Shown piece after piece: positions 40,934 to 48,865 of a stretch of DNA of 64,000 bases. The translations under genes were made by a program, and so were the position numbers. The notes below the pieces were generated by a model. The model had not been told where the DNA came from. It saw nothing but the letters and a program-made list of their open reading frames with translations, and ran no database searches. Position 1 is the first letter of the stretch. Each line of letters starts with the position of its first letter. This DNA comes from Bacillota bacterium (GTDB lineage Bacteria; Bacillota; Clostridia; Christensenellales; Aristaeellaceae). Location: positions 1 through 64,000 of the forward strand of contig JAEZIN010000013.1 in assembly GCA_023436585.1 (NCBI GenBank). Reading direction: 5' to 3'.

Positions 40934-42283
40934 CTACTTCCGTGTCAGCGTCACCTGTACAATGGCGGGATCGGTGGCATAATCGTGTTTGACAGACTCG
41001 CTGTTTGCCACGGTGCACATAAGCGGCACGTTGTGTACGCCTTCCGCAAGACCGGTCAGGTCGGCGGTCAGGGTGATACCGGAAGCCTTCAGACCATCCA
41101 GCCACAGTTTGGGACCGCTGATGGTCACATCGGCCCGGAGCTTGTCCAATGCAAGGGAAAGGCCATCCGACAGCCCCAGCGTAGTGATGCGAAGATTTTC
41201 AAAGGAGCGGTTTGCACTCACAGGCTCAATCTCGACCATTACAGTCACGCTGGTAGAGGAAAGGTTTTCGATCCCGTCAGGCTGGCGGACATTGATCACC
41301 TTTGACAGGTTTTCTGTAGCGCCTGCGATATTAACCGGTGATTCCACAAACAAACTGTCGATCTGAGTGAGCGCTTCCCATCTGCCTGCTGCCACGATCT
41401 GAGAGGGGGTAACGGATATGCTTTTCACACGGTAGCCATCCCTCGGCGTGCCCGTGGTCAGCGCGGCCTGCGACAGGTCGATGCTTCGCGTGTTGTACAG
41501 CGTATGCTCCACCACCACGCTGTCCAGCTTCACCGATTCGCTGGTGACCTCGATCAGGTTCGATTCAATCTCTTGTTGATCATCATCCACCAAGGATAAA
41601 GGTTCGGCAGACCGCACAACCCCTTCCTTGGCCGGCAGCGTACTTTGGTCGTAGGTGACCACAGCCCTGCTGACCCTTTTGACCAGGGAGGCAGGCCCGC
41701 TGATGGCCACGGTGGGCGGATCCAGTGTCGCTGGCTTGCTGTAGAAGCCGGACGGGATTTCCCCTACCTTATTAGGTGTCACGGGAATGCGGTAGCGGAT
41801 GACATACTCCTCTACCTCAACCGTAAGCGTATCCGGAACGATTTCCACCACCGTACCGTAAGTGCTGGTGGAAGACGCGGTGATCTTGACCTCCTGTACG
41901 CCGGGCTGTGTAATGCGTGAAAGGTCGACACGTACATTGTAGTTGCCGGCCGTCACGTTGTTGTATTCCTTCTGAGGCACATCCACCCTCAGGCGAACGG
42001 TGGGCCGGATGGCACTCAGGTCACTCACCACGATTTTCCCGTCCCTTTTCAGTGTATCCGCCCCGATAATGCTCACCGGCACATCCACAAATGTTTTTTC
42101 CCTGGTCAGCGTCGGGTCCTGGGTAATCAATCCCGCCCACAACGCCACAGCAAGAAAAAGGGCCAGAACCTTCCACCCCAGATTGTGGCGGAGCATATGC
42201 AGCAAGTGAAAAAAGGCCGCCTCCCCCTTCTTCCGGCTGCGGCGAAGGGTACTGTCCGGCCTTCTTTCCAGTTCATTGCTCAT
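40934..42283 (-). CDS. cdaR: YbbR-domain regulator of diadenylate cyclase
   Basis: The 449-residue protein has one N-terminal membrane helix (LGWKVLALFLAVALWAGLIT, ~35-54), then an extracellular region made of several YbbR repeats (for example EKTFVDVPVSIIG, ...RYRIPVTPNKVGEIPSGFYSK, ...NIAGATENLSKVINVRQPDG). CdaR binds and tunes the membrane cyclase CdaA. The start overlaps the cdaA stop by four bases. Unlike the common cdaA-cdaR-glmM order, no glmM follows. Confidence 0.92.
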   Translation of the reverse strand: MSNELERRPDSTLRRSRKKGEAAFFHLLHMLRHNLGWKVLALFLAVALWAGLITQDPTLTREKTFVDVPVSIIGADTLKRDGKIVVSDLSAIRPTVRLRVDVPQKEYNNVTAGNYNVRVDLSRITQPGVQEVKITASSTSTYGTVVEIVPDTLTVEVEEYVIRYRIPVTPNKVGEIPSGFYSKPATLDPPTVAISGPASLVKRVSRAVVTYDQSTLPAKEGVVRSAEPLSLVDDDQQEIESNLIEVTSESVKLDSVVVEHTLYNTRSIDLSQAALTTGTPRDGYRVKSISVTPSQIVAAGRWEALTQIDSLFVESPVNIAGATENLSKVINVRQPDGIENLSSTSVTVMVEIEPVSANRSFENLRITTLGLSDGLSLALDKLRADVTISGPKLWLDGLKASGITLTADLTGLAEGVHNVPLMCTVANSESVKHDYATDPAIVQVTLTRK

Positions 42284-43146
42284 TTGACGCCCTCCCTCCG
42301 GTTCAGGCTGCGCCTGGTTTTTTGCTTGATGGTTGTCCAGAGCCGGGCATGGGGCTGCCTGTAGATGGTGCCCAGTATCTGCTGCAGGCCGGGTGCGTCC
42401 AGATGGCGCGTCAGCTTGCCGCCCCTTGCCATGGATATGATCCCCGTCTCCTCGGATACGATCAGCGCGACGGCATCGGTGGTCTCGCTGACGCCGATGG
42501 CCGCCCTGTGCCGCGTGCCCAGCTCGCGGCTGATGCCCTTGCCTTCACTCAATGTCAATATGCAGGCGGCTGCCATCACGCGGTTGCCCCGGATTACCAC
42601 AGCCCCGTCATGCAGCGGCGTGTTGGGCTCGAAAATGTTTTCCAGCAAAGGGCTGGATATCCTGGCGTCGATGGGGGTGCCCGTCTCGATGATATCCTTG
42701 ATGCCTGTTTTTTGCTCAATGACGATCAGCGCGCCTACCCTGCGGCGGGAGAGGTTGGTCAGGCACAGGCTGATTTCTGATACGACGCGCCTGTTATCCT
42801 CCTCATCGTCCGAATATGTGCTGTCCAATAACGCACCGCGGCCTATCTGTTCCAGTGCCTTGCGCAGCTCAGGCTGGAACAGAATTACCAATACCACCGC
42901 GCCGTTGTTGACGATATTCAAAAGGACCCAGTTGAGCGCGGTAAGGCCCAGAAGGTCAGACACCCAGCTGGCCAGAATCAGCATGCCCAGGCCCTTCAGA
43001 ACGGCGCTGGCCCGCGTTTGACGGGTCAGCATCAGCAATTCGTACAGTAAAAAGGCAACGATCAATATATCCAGTATATCTGTAATGCTGGGCCGGTTGA
43101 ACACATTCCACAGTATGGATTTTGCTTGCTCCCACAATGCTGCCAA
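42280..43146 (-). CDS. cdaA: membrane diadenylate cyclase CdaA
   Basis: The 288-residue enzyme makes the second messenger c-di-AMP from ATP. Three membrane helices occupy about residues 20-95. The DisA_N catalytic domain follows with DGA at 180-182 (NTPLHDGAVVIRGNRV) and GTRHRAA at 210-216, both intact. The apparent start is TTG at 43146 with GGGGG nearby, so the start is moderately sure. It heads a run of six same-strand genes. Confidence 0.95.
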   Translation of the reverse strand: MAALWEQAKSILWNVFNRPSITDILDILIVAFLLYELLMLTRQTRASAVLKGLGMLILASWVSDLLGLTALNWVLLNIVNNGAVVLVILFQPELRKALEQIGRGALLDSTYSDDEEDNRRVVSEISLCLTNLSRRRVGALIVIEQKTGIKDIIETGTPIDARISSPLLENIFEPNTPLHDGAVVIRGNRVMAAACILTLSEGKGISRELGTRHRAAIGVSETTDAVALIVSEETGIISMARGGKLTRHLDAPGLQQILGTIYRQPHARLWTTIKQKTRRSLNRREGVK

Positions 43147-43192
43147 GCCTGTGTTCCCCCACTTTCGTGCAGATATACCCTTGATAACTGTT

Positions 43193-43221
43193 ATTATACT
43201 ACAGCCGGGCTGTTATATGAA
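43193..43221 (-). promoter_or_regulatory. possible promoter of cdaA with palindrome in the spacer
   Basis: On the minus strand a perfect TATAAT (43193-43198) lies 17 bp from a weak TTCATA. The spacer contains the 13-bp palindrome ACAGCCGGGCTGT (43201-43213), a possible operator. Confidence 0.45.
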
Positions 43222-43374
43222 TCCCTTCCCAGCAAAAACCAAACTTTTTCTGTATAGGACCCTCCCCCATACAACGATGAAAACAGCCTGTTTCTTCAAC
43301 GGGAGAGCAAACAAATCCCACGCCTTTCCCGTTAGGCCAAGTTGTAAACCTTGACAGTTTTTCATGAAAACCGC

Positions 43375-43403
43375 ATGACAATGCTGAAAAAGGATGGTAC
43401 AAT
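43375..43403 (+). promoter_or_regulatory. promoter of radC
   Basis: ATGACA (43375-43380), 17-bp spacer, TACAAT (43398-43403) with the extended TG at 43395-43396. Confidence 0.6.
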
Positions 43404-43438
43404 CAAGCTGGACCGCCTATTTTTGCAAGGAGGCTTCC

Positions 43439-44152
43439 ATGGTGCATGAGGGACACAGGCAGCGCCTGCGGGACCGCTTCCTGAAGGACGGCTTGGATGG
43501 CTTTGCGCCGCATGAGGTGCTGGAGCTGCTGCTGTGCTATGCCATCCCCCAGAAAAACGTCAACCCCCTGGCCCATGCGCTTTTGAAGCATTTCGGCACG
43601 CTCCACGGCGTTTTTGAAGCCACGCCGGAGCAGCTGCAGGAAGTGGACGGGATCGGCCCGTATGCCGCCGCCTTTTTGCATTTGATGACTCCGCTAGGAA
43701 GGCGTATTGAAGCAAGCCGCATGGGCATAAAGCCTTTGCTTCAAAACCGCAGGGATGCCCAGGCGTACTGCGTGAACCTGCTCAATGCACTTCATCATGA
43801 GCACTTTTACCTGCTGGCGCTGGATTTGAAGATGCAGCTTCTGGGCACGGCGCTCATCGGGAAAGGCAGCCTTTTGGAAGTGCCGGCCTATCCCCGGCTG
43901 GCGGTGGAAGCGGCCATCAAGTACAACGCCCACAGCGTGATACTCTGCCACAACCATCCCGGCGGATCCGGCGAGCCCTCCGAGGCGGACCTTGTTGCCA
44001 CAAGCCGGATTGCGCAGGCGCTTTCCGGAATCGGCGTGACGGTAATGGACCATATCATCGTCGCCGCCGGCCAGGCGGTCAGCCTGACGCAGATGGGATA
44101 CATAAGCCATGCCGCCCAAGACTCCACAGTGCCGCAGGCGGACAGCCTTTAA
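43439..44152 (+). CDS. radC: RadC family JAB-domain protein
   Basis: The start at 43439 (MVHEGHRQRLRDRF) follows AAGGAGGC, giving 237 residues. The N-terminal helix-hairpin-helix (TPEQLQEVDGIGPYAAAFL) is followed by the JAB1/MPN metal site in SVILCHNHPGGSGEPSEADL. The role is not settled: the original link to DNA repair has not held up, and the family is only predicted to be a metallo-peptidase or nuclease-like protein. It is the first gene of a plus-strand set with the ydcF-like gene and rsmG. Confidence 0.9.
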   Translation: MVHEGHRQRLRDRFLKDGLDGFAPHEVLELLLCYAIPQKNVNPLAHALLKHFGTLHGVFEATPEQLQEVDGIGPYAAAFLHLMTPLGRRIEASRMGIKPLLQNRRDAQAYCVNLLNALHHEHFYLLALDLKMQLLGTALIGKGSLLEVPAYPRLAVEAAIKYNAHSVILCHNHPGGSGEPSEADLVATSRIAQALSGIGVTVMDHIIVAAGQAVSLTQMGYISHAAQDSTVPQADSL

Positions 44153-44201
44153 CATAAAAGGCTGCGAGAAAAAAGGCTGCGGCCGCACATAAAGGATAGG
44201 T

Positions 44202-44828
44202 ATGAGAAATCAAAGAAAACCGCGTTCCGCTTTCAAAAAGCTGTGCAGCATAGCCCTGGCGCTGCTGGCCTTCGGCCTCCTCTGCTATGGCGCATTGGTG
44301 GCCTTTGTGTATTATCAGGAGGTGCATGTGCCTGTGTCCGCCGAAAAAGCCGATGCACTCATCGTTTTAGGGGCGCAGGTGCAGCCTTCGGGTGAGCCTT
44401 CCGTACAGCTGGCCTGGCGGCTGGAGGCGGCGTTGGAGGTATTCAACCAGAATCCCGCGCCAATTGTCGTCAGCGGCGGCCAGGGCGGCAACGAGCCGCG
44501 CCCCGAGGGGGAGGTCATGCGGGATTGGCTGATCGAAAGGGGCGTACCGCCGGAGAAAATACTGGTGGACAGCGTATCCGCCAACACCAGGCAGAACATA
44601 TTGCACGCCATTTCCCTGCTGGACGGCCTGAATGTACAAAACGTCAGGATCGTCACCAGTGACTATCACCTGCCAAGGGCGCTTGCCATCGCCAGGGATG
44701 AGGGCCTTTCCGTGACCGGGACAGGCAGCCCCTGCAAAAAGGAATACTGGGTGCAGAATCACTTTCGGGAAGCGCTGGCCTGGGTGAAGTATTGGGGACA
44801 GAAATACCTGCACCTGCCGCTGGAGTAA
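44202..44828 (+). CDS. YdcF/SanA-type DUF218 membrane protein
   Basis: The 208-residue protein has one N-terminal membrane helix (~17-40) and an extracellular DUF218 domain with ALIVLGAQ, SGGQGGNEPRPEGEVMRDWLIERGVP, and NTRQNILHA...VTSDYHLPRAL. Relatives (SanA, ElyC, YdcF) act in envelope integrity or undecaprenyl-linked processes. The precise reaction is unknown. It lies 49 bp after radC. Confidence 0.87.
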   Translation: MRNQRKPRSAFKKLCSIALALLAFGLLCYGALVAFVYYQEVHVPVSAEKADALIVLGAQVQPSGEPSVQLAWRLEAALEVFNQNPAPIVVSGGQGGNEPRPEGEVMRDWLIERGVPPEKILVDSVSANTRQNILHAISLLDGLNVQNVRIVTSDYHLPRALAIARDEGLSVTGTGSPCKKEYWVQNHFREALAWVKYWGQKYLHLPLE

Positions 44829-44848
44829 AAAGCAATAAGGAGCAGCCC

Positions 44849-45580
44849 ATGGCTTTACGGGACGATATATATGTCCGCTGCAGTGCGGCGGGGATTCCCC
44901 TGTTACCGGATCACGCGGATACGCTTTCAAGGTTCCACCTCCTTTTGTCGGAATGGAACAAGCGGATGGACCTGACCGCCGTTTTGGAAGAAGCCGAGAT
45001 GATCGACCGCCATTACGTGGATTCCCTGACACCTTTGACGGTGGATGGCCTTATCCCGGAAAACGCTTCCGTGATCGATGTGGGCAGCGGCGCGGGCTTC
45101 CCCGGAATCCCCCTGGCTATCGCCCGCCCCGATCTTACGGTTACGCTGCTGGATGCCCAGCAAAAACGGGTTCGCTTCTTGCAGGAAGCGGCGGACGCGC
45201 TTCACCTTTCCAATGTGAAAGCGGTGCACGGGCGCGCGGAGGATACGGCGCACAAAGAAGGCTTTCGGGAAAGCTTCGACCTGGCCCTCGCCAGGGCGGT
45301 GGCGTCCCTGCCCACGCTGCTGGAGCTTTTGCTCCCCTTTGTGCGCATAGGCGGGCGGGCTTTGTGCTGGAAGGGGCCGGCTGTCCTTGGGGAACTGCCC
45401 GCAGGGGAAAGAGCCGCAAAGGTACTGGGCGGCACGCCGGAAAACCCCATCCCCACCCCCATCCCCGGCCGCGATTGGACCCATTTGCTCCTTCCCTGCC
45501 GGAAAACGGGAAAAACCCTTCGACAGTATCCCCGAAAAGCCGGCACACCCGGACGTTCGCCATTAGGATTTGAAGGATAA
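44849..45580 (+). CDS. rsmG: 16S rRNA (guanine527-N7)-methyltransferase
   Basis: The ATG at 44849 follows AAGGAG, giving 243 residues. The GidB fold shows NKRMDLTAV, RHYVDSLTPL, the SAM loop VIDVGSGAGFPGIPLAI and RALARAVASLPTLLEL-like helices. It methylates G527 of 16S rRNA. Loss in other bacteria gives low-level streptomycin resistance. Its pairing with a downstream parB/noc gene is typical of Firmicutes. Confidence 0.95.
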   Translation: MALRDDIYVRCSAAGIPLLPDHADTLSRFHLLLSEWNKRMDLTAVLEEAEMIDRHYVDSLTPLTVDGLIPENASVIDVGSGAGFPGIPLAIARPDLTVTLLDAQQKRVRFLQEAADALHLSNVKAVHGRAEDTAHKEGFRESFDLALARAVASLPTLLELLLPFVRIGGRALCWKGPAVLGELPAGERAAKVLGGTPENPIPTPIPGRDWTHLLLPCRKTGKTLRQYPRKAGTPGRSPLGFEG

Positions 45581-45630
45581 TCCGCCTGCTTTCGATCTTA
45601 TACGGCTGAACATGACGTCTTCTCCATAAA

Positions 45631-45684
45631 CCTGCCCGCGAAATATGACGAACGAATATTCGTATACGCGGGCAGGATTTTTTA
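45631..45684 (+). terminator. terminator after rsmG
   Basis: CCTGCCCGCG (45631-45640) and CGCGGGCAGG (45667-45676) with a 26-base loop and six T (45678-45683). Confidence 0.75.
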
Positions 45685-45824
45685 TGCCATAACCGAATTT
45701 GGTTTAGCAGAGCGCGGCGGCAGGATCGGGAGTCAGGGGGAGGACGACCGCCCTGTCTCCGCGCTCGACTATTGGGAGCAATGCCGAAGAAGCCTTCCGG
45801 TTCCAAAGGAAGGGAGCAAATATC

Positions 45825-46658
45825 ATGCAGGAGCATCTGCCCGTCAACGCCGGCAACGCGGCCTTCCGCCAGGTGTGCTGGCTGCCACTCAGCAGCATTA
45901 TTCCAAACCCCGATCAGCCCAGAAAGGAATTCTCCGAAGCCAGCCTGGCGGAGCTTGCCAACTCCATCCGCCAGTTCGGGCTTTTGCAGCCTATCACCGT
46001 GCGTGATTCAGGCGGCGGCCAATACGAAATCATTATGGGCGAACGCCGCTTCCGTGCTTGCCAGATGTTGGGACAGACGCATATCGACGCCATCGTACTC
46101 CCCGCCACCGGCCGGGAGAGCGCTATGATGGCGCTGGTGGAAAACCTGCAAAGGGAGGACCTGCACTTTTTTGAGGAGGCGGAGGCGTTTGCCTCCCTCA
46201 TCGATAACTATCAAATGACGCAGGACGAGCTTTCCCGCCGCCTGGGCAAATCCGCCTGCACCATCGCCAATAAGCTACGGCTTTTGCGCCTGGACCCGGC
46301 GCTTCGGGTGTTGATTTTTGAAGAAAACCTATCGGAACGCCATGCCAGGGCGCTGCTGCGCCTTCCGGATGGGCCGGGGCGCATGCGCATCGCCAGGCAG
46401 GCGGCCTCCAATAACCTGACTGTCCGGGAGACGGAAGCCATGGTGGAGCGCGCCTTGTCCCGGCTGCCGGTACCGCCGCCGCCGCCCAGGCGCCTGATCT
46501 CCTTGGTAAGGGATCACCGCCTGTATATGAACGCCATCAAGGGCATCGTGACGCAAATGCAGGAGACCGGTATCCCCGCGGAATTCAGCGTAATGGAATA
46601 CGGTGAAAATATTGAACTGCGCATTGTTTTACCCAAGCGCAGGCGGCAGACGGTGTAG
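45825..46658 (+). CDS. ParB/Noc-family DNA-binding protein
   Basis: The 277-residue protein has the ParB/Srx CTPase fold with IIPNPDQPRKEF, GLLQPITV and the arginine patch GERRFRA (~residues 72-78), then the MALVENLQREDLH helix and a helix-turn-helix (TQDELSRRLGKSACTIANKLRLLRL). Such proteins slide on DNA as CTP-gated clamps. Position after rsmG favours nucleoid-occlusion factor Noc. With no parA (soj) or second parB in the window, a ParB role cannot be excluded. Confidence 0.9.
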   Translation: MQEHLPVNAGNAAFRQVCWLPLSSIIPNPDQPRKEFSEASLAELANSIRQFGLLQPITVRDSGGGQYEIIMGERRFRACQMLGQTHIDAIVLPATGRESAMMALVENLQREDLHFFEEAEAFASLIDNYQMTQDELSRRLGKSACTIANKLRLLRLDPALRVLIFEENLSERHARALLRLPDGPGRMRIARQAASNNLTVRETEAMVERALSRLPVPPPPPRRLISLVRDHRLYMNAIKGIVTQMQETGIPAEFSVMEYGENIELRIVLPKRRRQTV

Positions 46659-46722
46659 CTTCCCGAAATTCTGTCAGCCGCATAATATGATATGTATGTA
46701 AAGATATTACCCGAAGGATTCC

Positions 46723-46749
46723 AAAGGCTCTCTGCCTAAGAGGGCTTTT
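46723..46749 (+). terminator. terminator after parB/noc
   Basis: AAAGGCTCTC pairs fully (with G-T pairs) with GAGGGCTTTT around a 7-base loop. A GC-rich second hairpin follows at about 46760-46797. Confidence 0.6.
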
Positions 46750-46829
46750 CATAGATCAGCGGCCGGCAGCGGGTTTTAATCCGCCGGCGGCCGCCATTAT
46801 TTGCCCCTATGACGTCATTCCCGAGGGCA

Positions 46830-47621
46830 TCAACCATTTTGAGCGGCCGGGGGATGCTGGATGACTGCATCAGGATACATTTCCACAAACTTCTGCGCCG
46901 ACTCTATGGTGAGGTTCGGAATCAAAACCATATACCTTTCCTCATCCTGCACTGTGCCGCCGTTCAGTTCCTCCCAGGTATCCTGGCCGATGACACCGTC
47001 CGCCGCAAGCCCCCGGGAGGCCTGGAAGGCCTTTACGGCCTTCAGCGTTTCCTCCCCGAAAATGCCGTCGGCACCGTATAGATTCAAAGGGAAACCATGG
47101 GCTATCAAACGCAGTTGGGCTTCTTTTACCCAATAGCCTGTGCTGCCCTTGCGCAGCACCGGCAGCGGCTGTGAGGGAGGCGGGTTGGGCACCTCTCCGG
47201 TGTAATCCACACCGGCCAGCCGGGCCGCGTACTGCCAGCCGGATATTGTACCTTTCACAACGCCCGCCTTTACGGACCTTGCTTCTATCACTTCTCCGTT
47301 GCCAATAAAAAGGCCTACATGATAAAAATCACCCAGTCCGTCCGACTTGTAGGCAGCCGGTTCCTTGCCGCTTTTTCGCCAGCGGAACACCGCCATGCCG
47401 GGCACCAAGGTGATCTCGCCGACTTTCCCCTTTTCCGTCGTATATTTTCTCCACATGGTATTGCTTCCATGGTACATATAGCCGCCCAGCTTGCGGAAGG
47501 CATAGGCGAAGGCACCGCTGCAATCCACCAGGCCTTCCCTTGCGGCACCCCATTGGTACTTCCACTTTTGCTTTAACATGATCTGGAATATTTCGATCAG
47601 CTTCAATGGCTGTATCATCAT
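46830..47621 (-). CDS. NlpC/P60 cell-wall hydrolase with peptidoglycan-binding domain
   Basis: The start at 47621 (MMIQPLKLIEIFQ) follows GGGAGTGA, giving 263 residues. The much longer open frame upstream has no homology or site. An NlpC/P60 domain carries nucleophile Cys34 (VDCSGAFAYAF) and the His in DFYHVGLFIGNGEVIEA. A PG_binding_1 repeat follows (LRKGSTGYWVKEAQLRLIAHGFPL...DGIFGEETLKAVKAFQ), then a ~45-residue tail. No signal peptide is seen, so it looks like a phage-type endolysin or a cytoplasmic-release lysin, though no phage genes are near. Confidence 0.83.
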   Translation of the reverse strand: MMIQPLKLIEIFQIMLKQKWKYQWGAAREGLVDCSGAFAYAFRKLGGYMYHGSNTMWRKYTTEKGKVGEITLVPGMAVFRWRKSGKEPAAYKSDGLGDFYHVGLFIGNGEVIEARSVKAGVVKGTISGWQYAARLAGVDYTGEVPNPPPSQPLPVLRKGSTGYWVKEAQLRLIAHGFPLNLYGADGIFGEETLKAVKAFQASRGLAADGVIGQDTWEELNGGTVQDEERYMVLIPNLTIESAQKFVEMYPDAVIQHPPAAQNG

Positions 47622-47891
47622 TTCACTCCCAGTCCTGATGCCGATATAAGCCCTATCACATTTGTCTGTTGACTGTTTGCACATTATGACTTTGTCTTTT
47701 GCTTCATAAAGTGTGATCCGATGCATTTTCCCTTGCATGATTGAAAGTTGCAACAGTTGTCCATGTAATAGCGCTGTTTCTGGCATGACGCCAATGCGTC
47801 CCATACCACCGTATGTTTGCGCATCCATCATGGTTCACAAACGAAAAGCCCCGCGGGCAATTTTGCCCGCGGGGCTTATATATAAGGGCTG
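47622..47891. other. intergenic region between the hydrolase and the DUF454 gene
   Basis: 270 bases without a credible gene. It holds one strong terminator (47846-47877) and, presumably, the hydrolase promoter on the minus strand, where CATAAT can be seen near 47685 with only a weak -35. Confidence 0.5.
47846..47877. terminator. strong terminator downstream of the DUF454 gene
   Basis: AAGCCCCGCGGGCA pairs with TGCCCGCGGGGCTT around a 4-base loop. It serves the minus-strand DUF454 gene that ends at 47892. Confidence 0.75.
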
Positions 47892-48302
47892 TTAAGGAGT
47901 TTCTTCCTTTATGCGCTCGTGTCCGGATGCAGATGATTTTTCCTGGCGGGCGGTCTTCATCAAAAGCAGGTGGCAGGTAACACCCGCACCGATGATGGGA
48001 AAAGCAATGTATGCCCAAGTCTTTTCCATAATTATTGTTCCCAAAGCCAGCAGTACCCATAGCATGGTAACTGCCTGCACCTTCGTTCTGACGCTGACAC
48101 CCTGCCCTGTTCTGTAATGGTGAATATATGGGCCAAGAAGCGGGCTTTTCAATAAAAAGCGGTACGCCTTTTCCGATGTACCGGAGAAGCAGGCAGCCGC
48201 CAGCAGCAAAAAGGGCGTGGTCGGCAGAACTGGCAGAATAATGCCCGCGGCACCTATTGCTACCATGAGACCGCCGCATAGAATCAGCAGTTTTTTCTTC
48301 AT
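47892..48302 (-). CDS. DUF454 (YbaN-like) membrane protein
   Basis: The 136-residue protein has about three membrane helices. The family signature is the early LPVLPTTPFLLLAAACFSGTSEKAYRFLL and the central LGPYIHHYRTGQGVSVRTK. The C-terminal ~20 residues are charged. Function is unknown in all members. It follows the Smr gene on the minus strand by 81 bases. Confidence 0.85.
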   Translation of the reverse strand: MKKKLLILCGGLMVAIGAAGIILPVLPTTPFLLLAAACFSGTSEKAYRFLLKSPLLGPYIHHYRTGQGVSVRTKVQAVTMLWVLLALGTIIMEKTWAYIAFPIIGAGVTCHLLLMKTARQEKSSASGHERIKEETP

Positions 48303-48383
48303 GAATTCCTTCCGTTCCCTTCATTCCGTGCTTGCAGCGCGGTTCCCTCCTGTCATCCCATTGTGTCCCTTGGCACGCTCTGC

Positions 48384-48632
48384 TCAATATTCACGCAGAA
48401 CAAGTTCTGTTTCACCGGGATTTATGCTATAGGCTACCCGAAGCACCTTCGGATGATTCCTGCCGTACTCTTCCCTGACCATATCGCGAAGCTCTGTTCC
48501 GCTCCTGTATCCATGAATGATCCGCACGCGGTACACACTTACATCAGTCCGCCGAAGACGGCTGTCAATCATCACTTTGGCCTGATATTTGGTCATGCCG
48601 TGAACGTCTATTTCCAAGATTCCAGGCTGCAT
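48384..48632 (-). CDS. small stand-alone Smr-domain protein
   Basis: The start at 48632 (MQPGILEIDVHGM) follows AAGGAG, giving 82 residues. Only a Smr fold is present, with the DVHGMTKYQAK and RIIHGYRSGTELR motifs (the second is IIHGKGTG in the consensus). Smr domains of MutS2 and related proteins bind or cut nucleic acids, in part at stalled ribosomes. No other domain is attached, so the substrate is unknown. Confidence 0.8.
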   Translation of the reverse strand: MQPGILEIDVHGMTKYQAKVMIDSRLRRTDVSVYRVRIIHGYRSGTELRDMVREEYGRNHPKVLRVAYSINPGETELVLREY

Positions 48633-48726
48633 GCACGCATTCTCCTTCAAATAGGCTTGTCCTTCCCATATTGTAGCATACAGGCAATTTCATTGCAAAA
48701 AATTCAAGTTTTTATTTTGACAAAGC

Positions 48727-48755
48727 TTCAAATGCAAACCAATTTGCGGTAAAAT
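48727..48755 (+). promoter_or_regulatory. promoter and possible operator of uxaC
   Basis: TTCAAA (48727-48732), 17-bp spacer, TAAAAT (48750-48755). Inside the spacer, GCAAA (48734-48738) and TTTGC (48743-48747) form a small inverted repeat. Confidence 0.5.
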
Positions 48756-48865
48756 AGGAACAGAGAATTCGTTTGCCGTGATTCTTTCTATATCAGGCAA
48801 GCAAAAAGCTTTCCATGACCGTTGTGTGCACATTGCAATCACATACACAGGAGGGTATCCAGACG

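Noticed and set aside
45649..45662. LexA-box-like CGAACGAATATTCG
   Set aside because: It sits in the loop of the rsmG terminator, misses one base of the Gram-positive consensus and has no promoter nearby.
46830..47621. Prophage remnant around the endolysin-like hydrolase
   Set aside because: No integrase, capsid, terminase or holin gene is near, and the neighbours are ordinary chromosomal genes.
47622..47831. N-terminal extension of the NlpC/P60 protein by 70 codons
   Set aside because: The extension has no domain, and a good ribosome site supports the start at 47621.
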